Shown here in pieces: positions 21,901-31,984 of a stretch of 64,000 nt of DNA. Every line of letters begins with the position of its first letter. Within the stretch, counting starts at the first letter, position 1. This DNA is from Actinostola sp. cb2023 (Eukaryota > Cnidaria > Anthozoa > Actiniaria > Actinostolidae), in NCBI GenBank assembly GCA_033675265.1, contig JAUJYZ010001362.1, positions 172,787 through 236,786 on the forward strand. The letters run 5' to 3'. The position numbers and the translations under genes were made by a program. The notes under the pieces are model-generated. The model saw only the letters and a program-made list of their open reading frames with translations, was not told the origin of the DNA and ran no database searches.

Positions 21901-23857
21901 TTACGGTACCTGGTATTACGGTACCTGGTATTACGGTACCTGGTATTACAGTGCCTGGTATTACAGTACCTGGTATTACAGTACCTGGTATTACAGTGCC
22001 TGGTATTACAGTACCTGGTATTACAGTACCTGGTATTACAGTACCTGGTATTACAGTGCCTGGTATTACAGTACCTGGTATTACAGTGCCTGGTATTACA
22101 GTACCTGGTATTACAGTACCTGGTATTACAGTACCTGGTATTACAGTGCCTGGTATTACAGTGCCTGGTATTACAGTACCTGGTATTACAGTACCTGGTA
22201 TTACGGTACCTGGTATTACGGTACCTGGTATTACGGTACCTGGTATTACGGTACCTGGTATTACGGTACCTGGTATTACAGTACCTGGTATTACAGTACC
22301 TGGTATTACAGTACCTGGTATTACAGTACCTGGTATTACAGTACCTGCCCGTATTACGGTACCTGGTATTACGGTACCTGGTATTACAGTACCTGGTATT
22401 ACAGTACCTGGTATTACAGTACCTGGTATTACAGTACCTGGTATTACAGTACCTGGTATTACAGTACCTGGTATTGCAGTGTCTCTGTTGATAGCTTCAT
22501 GCAACTTCACTTTTCTTGTTGATTCGTTACTGCTTTTAGCATCTTTTGATGTCTTAGACTTTAGCTGGGACCTTGTTCGTAATGCTGGAAATTAGAAATT
22601 ATGGAATTTTGACAAAAAATATAAACTGGTTTCAAATTTGGCCCACAAGTAAGTAAATAGAGCTGACTGGGGAGACTTGTGAGATCATTTGTGAAGGTCA
22701 TCAAGTCCCGGTTGCACGAAAGGTGAATATAGCGTTATAAAATTACACCGGATAAGTCCTATCCAATGAATAAAATTTATTAATAATAATAATAATATTA
22801 TTGGATAATAACTGCATCGATTTTATCCATTGGATAAGACTTATCCAGTGGATAGCACTATTCACTTTTCATGTAACCGGGGCCTGTACTTCAGTCTCTA
22901 TAAATCTGGTTAGATACATGTACATACATGTAGGCGGCTTCTTTTGCAGTACTTAATTAAGAACGGCTCTTGGAAAGTATATGGCATTTGAACTAGGCCT
23001 AAGTAGTACTGTATATCTATGCAATACTAGTAACATTACGGCACACAGTTTTAGCATTTACAATTAGCATATAAAAATCCTTTTTAAGACTTTAAGATCT
23101 TTGTTGATTAGTTTAATCCTACGTATACAATGTACATTACAGATCCTTAATTGTGAGACCTGTTTGAATTAATTCAACCACAAAAAATAATCTTTAAGCT
23201 TACTGCATAAATGTACAACTGTACCTGTCACGGTACTCTTACTCTTACATGCATTTGTTGATAGAAATCAAAACATTTGCACAATCTATTAGTTTTAGCT
23301 GTCAGTAAGTTATAAGCTTAATCAAGGAGTCTTTAAAATGCAAATTGTTCTTTGTGTATTTTTCTGATTTTATCAAAATTAAAATGCAATAAAAATCTTC
23401 AAGATAAATATCCTAAATATGAGTTTTCCTCTTGATATTGCAGGTGGCAAAACGAGTTTTATAGCGTCTTATATAAACCAGGCACAATAATTCATAGCAA
23501 ACGAACGGCTTTTTACCTTCTTGAATGAACAAACTAATTAATATGTGAATGAAATTTTATCTTCTAATTATGCAGACTCAGAGATCCCTTCTATCAGCTG
23601 AGCTTAGCTTTTATATCGTTTTTATATCGGGTCATTCTTACCTGGAATTCTGCGTGTAGTTCCTCTGGGTTTCTCCTCGTTTTGTGTAGACTGTAAGCTT
23701 ACATCGTTATTAGTAATCGCTGCAGTGCGTTGCCTTCTTTTTCTTCGGAAATATATCGCACTCATCCATAGAACACTACCTGCACCAATAGATAGCAGCA
23801 CAAATACTAGGGTTTTTCTACCTACATACATTGCTGATGTACTAGCACTTCGGACAG
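14874..23857 (-). CDS. MIGA: Mitoguardin (MIGA/FAM73 family), minus strand
   Basis: Exons with matching phases are 23857-23642, 22584-21700, 21631-21557, 21449-21103, 19864-19773, 19013-18945 and 18216-18144; after a gap come 16104-16058, 15729-15676 and 15008-14874. The N-terminus has one membrane anchor (TLVFVLLSIGAGSVLWMSAI) and a basic flank. Next come an in-frame array of GTVIP pentapeptides and the helical region (VEEFKFAMEHWYQATKHL). An acidic DSDSDSDSFLSA motif, GLEHYARYEVECRKMR and TDIVGCKSDMEFLAKVVCIR follow. The C-terminus has IQNRWLSASIKET, ALTTAIWGVLKAK and GFMAHFYVIS...LTWGFLG...CEFFK, all close to vertebrate and fly mitoguardins. The family sits in the mitochondrial outer membrane and promotes fusion and lipid transfer at contact sites. 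About 100 residues between 18144 and 16104 are unresolved because repeats have invaded that interval. ATG at 23831 could start translation, but the acceptor-like ttgattgcag before 23857 leaves room for an upstream exon. Confidence 0.85.
16280..17400 (-). pseudogene. Duplicated, repeat-invaded middle exons of mitoguardin
   Basis: Two copies about 1 kb apart (16160-16460 and 17140-17470) carry, on the minus strand, LWQIAVDFTLISSSIIE-like coding sequence. It aligns with the FYDIVLDFILLDAF region expected just before IQNRWLS. One copy has ESTGK before a GTAAGT, the other a stop at that point, and neither ends in the phase 1 needed by the next exon. A further stretch at 16858-16910 encodes FEAAFDEKLEYCES, like the conserved AYDEMLxY segment, flanked by 35-bp repeat units. 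Whether any of these is still spliced cannot be told from sequence alone. Confidence 0.4.
16440..18066. repeat. 35-bp minisatellite built on GGGCTTCCTGTGG
   Basis: The unit is GGGCTTCCTGTGGTAGAG followed by CCTCAGAAGAAATAGTT. It is nearly perfect and head to tail from about 17590 to 18066; degenerate, interrupted copies spread back to 16440. The first 14 bases match the ends of foldback elements elsewhere in the window (23945-24153, 41464-41806, 38848). ORFs such as 16439-16951 are repeat translations. Confidence 0.85.
18285..18912 (+). mobile_element. Long tRNA-derived SINE
   Basis: The head has an A box (TAGGCTCAGTTGGTTGAG) and a B box (GGTTTGAATTC) about 35 bp apart, followed by the conserved-looking actcagggtcttaaaataac and a body of some 550 bp. 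It ends near ctgtataagtaaagtct. It lies in a mitoguardin intron, on the opposite strand. End points are approximate and no target duplication was identified. Confidence 0.6.
19060..19745. repeat. CAA/CAG-rich minisatellite, about 60-bp unit
   Basis: Repeated blocks of gtaaccaacaccacaaccac, tacaacaacaacaac and agtagcagcaacaacaac sit in the mitoguardin intron between the exons at 19773 and 19013, followed by a short GAT run at 19725-19746. Valine-rich ORFs across it are artefacts. Confidence 0.85.
20206..20985. repeat. 105-bp tandem repeat, interrupted by a foldback
   Basis: Nearly identical 105-bp units contain cttagtatagtctatacagg, gtcagcttgcacctaattat and gtaatgtatcctagtggtgc, with about five copies up to 20689. 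A foldback (20689-20932) splits the last unit, which resumes at ttataaggatatattatttt. The final unit continues into ccaaataaaaattgtcattg, which looks like a retroposon tail, so the array may derive from a retroposon 3' end. Confidence 0.85.
20689..20932. mobile_element. Foldback MITE inserted in the 105-bp array
   Basis: ACTCCAGTTTCAAGTTGTTT and gacaaaagacgcatttgctc on the left are mirrored by gagcaaatgcgtcttttgtc and AACTCGAAACTGGAGT on the right. Removing the element and one AT dinucleotide restores the array consensus cacctaattataagg exactly, so a 2-bp AT target duplication fits. A diverged relative of its centre lies at 13125-13225 (aaataccaacgat, then ctctggattgaggctaagcc). Confidence 0.75.
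21700..22480. repeat. 15-bp coding minisatellite (GTVIP array) in mitoguardin exon
   Basis: About 50 copies of CAGTACCTGGTATTA (plus strand). On the minus strand it is read in the exon frame as GTVIP. The four unit variants differ only by A/G at two sites, and both are third codon positions in this frame (GGT/GGC and ACT/ACC). The one odd-length unit carries three extra bases (encoding RA) and keeps the frame. Each unit includes CAG/GTACTG, a donor-like site. Confidence 0.9.
22705..22888. mobile_element. Foldback MITE in a mitoguardin intron
   Basis: Left end gtcccggttgcacgaaaggt with gaatag pairs with right end ctattcacttttcatgtaac and cggggcc. Inner arms (ggataagtcctatccaatga and tccattggataagacttatcc) also pair, around an (AAT)n loop. 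Confidence 0.65.
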
Positions 23858-24191
23858 CTGCAATCAAACATGTTTAAAGGCTCCAAAAAGTAGAATTTCG
23901 GGACAAAAATCACACAAACTCAATCAACCATGTTTATCACGAGGACACAGGAAGCCCGACACAGGAAGCCCAGAAAACTGGTTAATGATTATATAGAAAA
24001 TCAGTGAAATTATACTTTTCTTTGTAAGAACGCATATTCATAAAGTCGTAGATAAAATACATCGCTTGAAAGAAGCATAATAAATTCCCTCGAATCTACG
24101 ATTTTGAAGAAAAAAGAAAAGATTTCTTTAATGATTGAGTGGGTTTCCTGTGGTCAATGGACTGGGCACTAGTGAGGTGAGAAAATCCAAG
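23858..24191. promoter_or_regulatory. Bidirectional promoter region, MIGA/INTS5
   Basis: The 334 bp between the divergent mitoguardin 5' exon and the INTS5 ATG must contain both promoters, or the minus-strand gene has a further exon here. No TATA box is obvious. A MITE (23945-24153) fills most of the interval, leaving about 38 bp upstream of the INTS5 start codon. Confidence 0.5.
23945..24153. mobile_element. MITE with CACAGGAAGCCC ends
   Basis: The left end carries two copies of acacaggaagccc; the right end is gggtttcctgtgg. Subterminal ttaatgattatatag and tttaatgattgag, and inner gtcgtaga / tctacgat, pair. It is the same end family as the 16440-18066 array and the 41464 element. Confidence 0.6.
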
Positions 24192-27100
24192 ATGGCGGAC
24201 GAAGAGAGTTTTGCAGAAGGACAAGACAAGGTACGTTATTTCTCTTTGAATTATCGTTTGGTGTATAAACACCTAAGTAATTAATGTGGTAATTATTGCT
24301 ACTGAATTAATTCAATTATATTTTTTGACATGGTTGAGCCTGGTTGGCTTTGTTGGCTATAATTTCCCGTTATATTAAAGTTTTAAGTAAGCTTATAACT
24401 TAACTTATTATATTTATAGCAATTACAATGTACGTTATATGCGGTTTGCATTTCTCCACCAGGAACTGTTGGAGCATCTAAGCTCCTTCTTGTCAGGATG
24501 TGGTGGTAGCAAGACGTCTCAATCCATGAACAATATTGACAAGATTCAATGTGCTATAGTTTTACTACAGTCTCTACCATGTGCCAGGCATGCTGTATTG
24601 GAGCAGCTTTGTGGTGCTTTTCACGAGTCTATGCACAAGTTTATGATAGAAATGGAAAGGAAGGCACAACTTGGAGGTGAGAGATGCGCTATGCTGTAAT
24701 CATAATCATCATTTTTACAGTTCCCTGCGCCATCTTGAAAGGTAGCCGAGCCTTTGCATCGAAGCGAGACCAACGGTGACCTTGCAATGATAGAGACATG
24801 TGAATAATTGTTTTAGGTGTTATAAAAGGTCTCTAGTCCCCTTCACAGTTCCCTGCGCCATCTTGAAAGGTAGCCTTGACACTGCATCGAAGCGAGACCA
24901 ACGGTGACCTTGCAATGATAGAGACCTTTTTAATACCTTGGACAATTATTCACATGTCTCTATCATTGCAAGGTCACCGTTGGTCTCGCTTCGATGCAAA
25001 GGCACGGCTACCTAGCTTTCGAGATGGTGCTGGGAACTGTAAAAAGGAGTATTCTGTCATTACATCATAGAACTTTATCTATCACATAAATCTATCATTT
25101 ATCATTTGATAAGTTATTGTAATGATTTATCAGTATTGTACGTGTAACCATTTTAGGGACTGTCAGTATTCCAGACGTCGTGGATGTGGATCTTGTCAAT
25201 GCTCTTCATAGAACTTTATCTACCACATAAATCTATCATTTATCATTTGATAAGTTATTGCAATGATTTATCAGTATTGTACATGTAACCATTTTAGGGA
25301 CTGTCAGTATTCCAGACGTCGTGGATGTGGATCTTGACAATGCTCTTCATAGCATCTGTGATGTCGTCAGCAATTTTGTCAAAATGAACCCATCGTCATG
25401 GGCATTACTCATTTGTGAGGTATAACATGTCTTGATAACTTAGCAATATTATTACATACTTTATTTAATTATTATATTTATTTATTTACAACCTTTAACC
25501 AAGGAAAGTCCAATTCATCAGAATTGATCATTCTTTGTACATGTGGAGTGATAGATATAGGTTGCATGGAGACCTTGAAATGAAATTTAGATGGATGGGA
25601 TAAATGGAAAGATGGATGGGATAAATGGAAAGATGGATGGGATAAATGGAAAGATGGATGGGATAAATGGAAAGATGGATGGGATAAATGGAAAGATGGA
25701 TGGGATAAATGGAAAGATGGATGGGATAAATGGAAAGATGGATGGGATAAATGGAAAGATGGATGGGATAAATGGAAAGATGGATGGGATAAATGGAAAG
25801 ATGGATGGGATAAATGGAAAGATGGATGGGATAAATGGAAAGATGATGGAATAAATGGAAAGATGGATGGATAAATGGAAAGATGGATGGGATAAATGGA
25901 AAGATGGATGGGATAAATGGAAAGATGGATGGGATGAAAGATGGATGGGATAAATGGAAAGATGGATGGGATAAATGGAAAGATGGATGGATAAATGGAA
26001 AGATGGATGGGATAAATGGAAAGATGGATGGGATAAATGGAAAGATGGATGGAATAAATGGAAAGATGGATGGGATAAATGGAAAGATGGATGGGATAAA
26101 TGGAAAGTTGGATGGGATAAATGGAAAGATGGATGGGATAAATGGAAAGATGGATGGGATAAATGGAAAGATGGATGGGATAAATGGAAAGATGATGGAA
26201 TAAATGGAAAGATGGATGGGATAAATGGAAAGATGGATGGGATAAATGGAAAGATGGATGGGGTAAATGGAAAGATGGATGGAATAAATGGAAAGATGGA
26301 TGGGATAAATGGAAAGATGGATGGGATAAATGGAAAGATGGATGGGGTAAATGGAAAGATGGATGGGATAAATGGAAAGATGGATGGGATAAATGGAGAG
26401 GTACATGTAGATAGTTAAATGGGAAGATTGCTGAAATTGGTTTGGCTGGTGTGAATGGAGAGATAAATAAATCTGTTTATCTTGTAATCATTTCTAATTG
26501 TATCTGGTTTAGTGGTGCTTAAATCTACTTGGAGATTTGATATCCAAATTTGACCAGAAGAGAGGAGTCAGCCTTACCCTGTCTTTCAGTGAGGGCTTTC
26601 ACAAATGGATGTCCTTCCCTCCTGTACAAATGTTGATGGGAATAGGAACATTGTGCTGTTCAAAACTGTAAGTCTTCATTTAGTTTACTTTACATCCTGT
26701 AAAAGGAAGATGATTTCTGTTCCAGAGTAGGCAAAGGGAAGGAAGGGATGACGATTTGAGAGGAGTAAAAGGGAAGGTGCATGGTATCAGTGAAATTGAG
26801 GGAACATGAATTTGAGGGATGGAAGAGGGGAGAAGGAAAGGGGAGAGGAGAGATGGAGAGGGGAGAGGAGGGATGGAAGAGGGGAGAGGAGGGATGGAAG
26901 AGGGGAGAGGAGGGATGGAAGAGGGGAGAGGAAGGATGGAAGAGGGGGATGAGGGATGGAAGAGGGGAGAGGAGGGATGGAAGAGGGGAGAAGGAGAGGG
27001 GAGAGGAGAGATGGAGAGGGGAGAGGAGGGATGGAAGAGGGGAGAGGAGGGATGGAAGAGGGGGGGGGGAGAGGGGGATGGAAGAGGGGGAGAGGAAGGA

Positions 27101-30100
27101 TGGAAGAGGGGAGAGGGGGATGGAAGAGGGGGGATGGAAGAGAGGAGGGATGGGAGAGGGGGATGGAAGATGGGAAAGGAGGGATCCCGAAATCCCAAAA
27201 TTCCAATAATTCCCCCCCGAAGCACAATAATTATTACCCCCAATTATTAATTTCCCGAAAAAACCCACTGCAATGCTGTGTAATGCACCTACATTGGGTC
27301 CGGATGTGTACATGCATGTGTACATGTATCACACCAATATAATGGCAGCACTTTGTTTACTGTAATTAGAGTCGTAAGTGACCCTGATAACTGCATGGAG
27401 ACACTTCTACAAATGTCCATCAAGTACTCTCCTCATCTGGACTGGGTCATTGCACATATTGTTTCTCATTTCCATGATATCATTGTGAAGAAGCTGCTAA
27501 ACACTGCTTTAAGGGATTATGCTAATACACTGGGGGATGAAAGTGAAGAAAAGTCAGTGTTGGTTTCAACTGTAGTACAAGTATTGGGTTACCTGTCTAT
27601 TCAGTTTGCGGCAGAGATCAAGTCACATCTACTGGCACTGTTTCATGTAAGTGTACATTTATGTATCTGCTTAGCCACCAGGCTCACTCTGATAGGTCTG
27701 AAGAGTGGAGAGGGGAGCTAAGTGGGAAGAGGGCACACATTGTACATCATGGACAGACAGACAAACATCCGATAGACAGACAGACCATTGGAATGAATGA
27801 ATGAATGAATGATGTACAAATAGATAGAGACAGACAGAATAGCATCTTTATTTCAATACAGACAGACAATAACAATAACAATAGTGTATTTGTACCATCA
27901 GAATGAACAAAAAATAAATGACGGGTAAATGGGTACACATCAATATTGTACAGTGTAGATATACAGACATTCAGACAGACAACCAGAAATGACAGACAGA
28001 TGATATATATATATAGACAGACAGACAGACAGAAAGACAGACAGACCTAAAGACACACTGTCAATGTGGCAAATAACCTGCAGTATTTACATTTATGTAA
28101 AGAAAGATGATATTTTATCGTTTACTTTCAAGGCAAGCCTATCGCAAGACACAGTTGGTGACAAAGAGAAGAAAGAGCAACTCGCCACTGTTCCTTTTCT
28201 TCTTCACATCGCGTCCTTGTCTCCTGAGCTGCTAAAAGGAACTCTGTCAGAGTTTGTGGAAGTGCGTAAGTACTTAAGATGATGATGATGGTGATGATGA
28301 TGATGATGATGATGATGGTGATGATGATTATGATGGTGATGATGATGGTGATGATGATGATGATGATTGTGATGGTGGTGATGATGATGATGATTGTGAT
28401 GGTGATTGTGATGGTGATGATGATGGTGATGGTGATGATGGTGATTGTGATGGTGGTGATGATGATGATGATGATGGTGATTGTGATGGTGGTGGTGATG
28501 ATGATGGTGATGATGGTGATTATGATGGTGATGATGGTGATTGTGATGGTGATGGTGATGACGATGGTGATGGTGATGATGGTGATTGTGATGGTGATTG
28601 TGATGGTGGTGATGATGATGGTGATTGTGATGGTGGTGATGATGGTGATGATGATTATGATGGTGATGATGATGGTGATGATGATGATGATGATTGTGAT
28701 GGTGGTGATGATGATGGTGGTGATGATGATGATGGTGATGATGGTGATTATGATGGTGATGGTGATGATGGTGATTATGATGGTGATGATGGTGATGATG
28801 GTGATTATGATGGTGATTATGATGGTGATGATGGTGATTGTGATGGTGGTGATGATGATGATGATGGTAATGATTATGATTGTGATGGTGATGGTGGTGA
28901 TGGTGATGATGATGGTGATGGTGATGCATGCATGATGATGGTGATGATTATGATGGTGATGAAGATGATGATGATGATGATATAACAACTCTCTAATAAC
29001 TCTCTTACTTTTAGTTTCTCCAAGTGTTCTTGTGCAGCTTTATAATCAATCAGTTACCAGAGCCACCATGTATAACAGACAATCAAGGTACCACTCACAT
29101 GTCTACAATCCAATCCAATCCAATCCAATCCAATCCAATCCAATCCAATCCAATCCAATCCAATCCAATCCAATCCAATCCAATCCAATCCAATCCAATC
29201 CAATCCAATCCAATCCAATCCAATCCAATCCAATCCAATCCAATCCAATCCAATCCAATCCAATCCAATCCAATCCAATCCAATCCAATCCAATCCAATC
29301 CAATCCAATCCAATCCAATCCAATCCAATCCAATCCAATCCAATCCAATCCAATCCAATCCAATCCAATCCAATCCAATCCAAACCAAACAATAATAGAC
29401 ACAGGTTCTCACTAGTGTCATTTGTAAGTTTCAAAAGCATGTATCATTAATATTGTAAGTTTGTTTTGTCAAACAGCTTACTCCCAGCTCTAGTGGACAT
29501 CATAACCAACATCGAGACTGGTGCTTATAATATATTCTGTTTCTTGCTCGATAATTGCTGCCCCGACTCTGATAAAGGTATTGTGCTTAAAGGGTAAAAC
29601 TCAGACAAGTTGGATTTCACATTGTTATCATCAACTATTACCCCATTCACACCAAACCTTGGTTAGTTAAACTGAGTTTTTCTCACTTCTCTAATTCGAG
29701 TGCATGTAATTTCACAAGAATCAAACTATCTGGAATTTATACTGTGCAACATAAAGGACAGTTTACCAGCAGTTTTGTGCCAAAAGTTTCATGGAGATAA
29801 TTTTCTAAACCTGTTTAGTTAAACCACCTTAAACCATGTTTAAGCCTTGGTGTGAATGGGGTATAAGACTACCATTTTCTTCCTCACCAGATGAAATGGA
29901 ACTTTCTACAGCTCATCCTGAAGTTCAGAAAACTTGTACCGACGTCATGGTGAGTACCACACAAACAATAATATATAACATTTAAAACTGGTAAAATGGA
30001 TTATTCTGAAAATATTATTAATGTTAGTTGCTTTTGTGTGTGCAGATTAATGAGCTGTTGGACATGCATATACTGTCCACAGTGTAGATTTACAACATGT

Positions 30101-30431
30101 ACATCAATTGCATTGACAATGGTATTTGTTCATGACTGTAAAAAGATCTTATTATGTGCAGGAATGTCTGCTGTTGAAGCTGCAGGATGTCACCAGTCAC
30201 AGACATAAACTGTATACCCAGAAGTCAACCATTGCTCCACTAGTGCCGACATGCACAGAGAGTGTGTTTCTCTTAGAGATGTCATCATACACCATTAAAC
30301 TTACTAGAACACTACTACAGGCTAATGACAAAAGGTTTGAAATACTCTTGATATGATGATTATGGTATAGCGTGAACCACCAATACATTGTAACATCATC
30401 ATCATCATCATCTACCATCATCATCATCATC

Positions 30432-30486
<55 letters not shown>

Positions 30487-31944
30487 CCATCATCATCATC
30501 ATCTACCATCATAATCATCACCATCATCATCACCACCATCATCATCATCGCCATCACCACCACCATCATTACCATCATCTACCATCATCACCATCATCAT
30601 CCATCATCATCTACCATCATCGTCATCACCATCATCTACCATCATCTTTATCAACCCTCATCATCAATGCCATCATCATCACCATCATCATCATCACCAT
30701 CATCATCATCACCATCATCATCCATCATCATCGTCTTTATCATCCCTCACACCACTAGCGTTATCATCAACATCACCACCATGATCATGATCATGATCAT
30801 CACCATCATCATCCATCATCTACCATCATCGTCTTTATCATCCCTCACATCACTAGCCTTATCATCACCATCGTCACTACTGTAGTGTCCACTAACAGCA
30901 CAATCATGATCATTACCTTGACCATATCCATGGCAATATTATTTTTATCCATTGACAGACTTGGTTGGATTTTCCGCATGTTGGTCCTGGTATGTGTGCA
31001 CAGTGGAGAAACTACAGCTGTACAGATATTGAATTACATGCTCATCCACAGCAGGACCACCTTGAACCTCTTTGTACAAATGCAGTGTGAATTAGAGTTT
31101 TATTATCACAAGGTTTTACAGGAGGCAATCAAGAAGTGTATGATGTCACTCAATCATTCCAGTGCTACAACTAAGCCCAAGATGGTAAGGCCTTTCTCAG
31201 GTTGCATTTCAGATCTCTCATCCAAAATAAATCTTCTTTAAGGTTCAGAAATACAAGCAACAAAATTGTGCAACTTGTCTCGCAACATTGTTGCATTGCA
31301 AGTTGAAGAGAAAATGTTGCTTGTATTACCACTCCGCACGCACACATTTTTTTGTTGCGAAGAGTAGAGAGAGCTTCTACTTCGTGCAACAAAGAAAATT
31401 TGTTAGCGCGGAGTGGTGTTACAAGCAACATTTTCTCTTCAACTTGCAACGCAAGAATGTTGCGCGACAAGTTGCACGATTTTGTTGCCCGTATTTCCGA
31501 ACCTCTAGGAACCCTCCATCATTTTCACAATTTTTGTGGAGGTTATCAAGGTTACCGGTATGTTTGTTATTTTTGTGGCACTTTTTGTGTCGATCAGTAT
31601 GCAGGTTGTAGTCATTGTGTCAAGTGTTCTAGCAATACCAGTACTGCAAATTGGTGACACGACTTGCACTCACTGAAGTGCAAATGGAGTATAGTTACTG
31701 TTGAATGTGGTTCCGCTACTGGCTTGTGGTGAATGTTTGTCAATAGCTGGATCTTTTGCTTATTTGCAGGTCAAAAATATACTCAATAACTTACATTGTC
31801 TTATTGTGGCTGAGAAAAGTGGGCGTTTTCCACCAAGGTAAACCGATAAATACACAGAGTTGGTTTAAATGGCTTTGCTTCTATCAATAGTGATGCAAGT
31901 GCTAGTGCTGATGATGGATCCAATGATGATAATAATAATATACC

Positions 31945-31984
<40 letters not shown>

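Noticed and set aside
21637..22595. Plus-strand ORFs VPGIT, YLVLQ and TWYYS across the 15-bp array
   Set aside because: The minus-strand frame joins flanking mitoguardin exons in phase; the plus strand has no supporting exon. VPGIT is as silent as GTVIP, so I rely on the splice context.
26680..27342. Pro/Ser-rich and Glu/Gly-rich ORFs of up to 211 residues
   Set aside because: Both strands of the purine array in INTS5 intron 4.
28128..28988. Long ORFs rich in His, Ile or Met
   Set aside because: They are six-frame translations of the (GAT)n array in INTS5 intron 6; the flanking exons and phases place the region in an intron.
29024..29440. ORFs of repeated NPIQS and DWIGL
   Set aside because: Translations of the perfect (CAATC)55 repeat, a unit of five bases that cycles through frames; no codon-level constraint.
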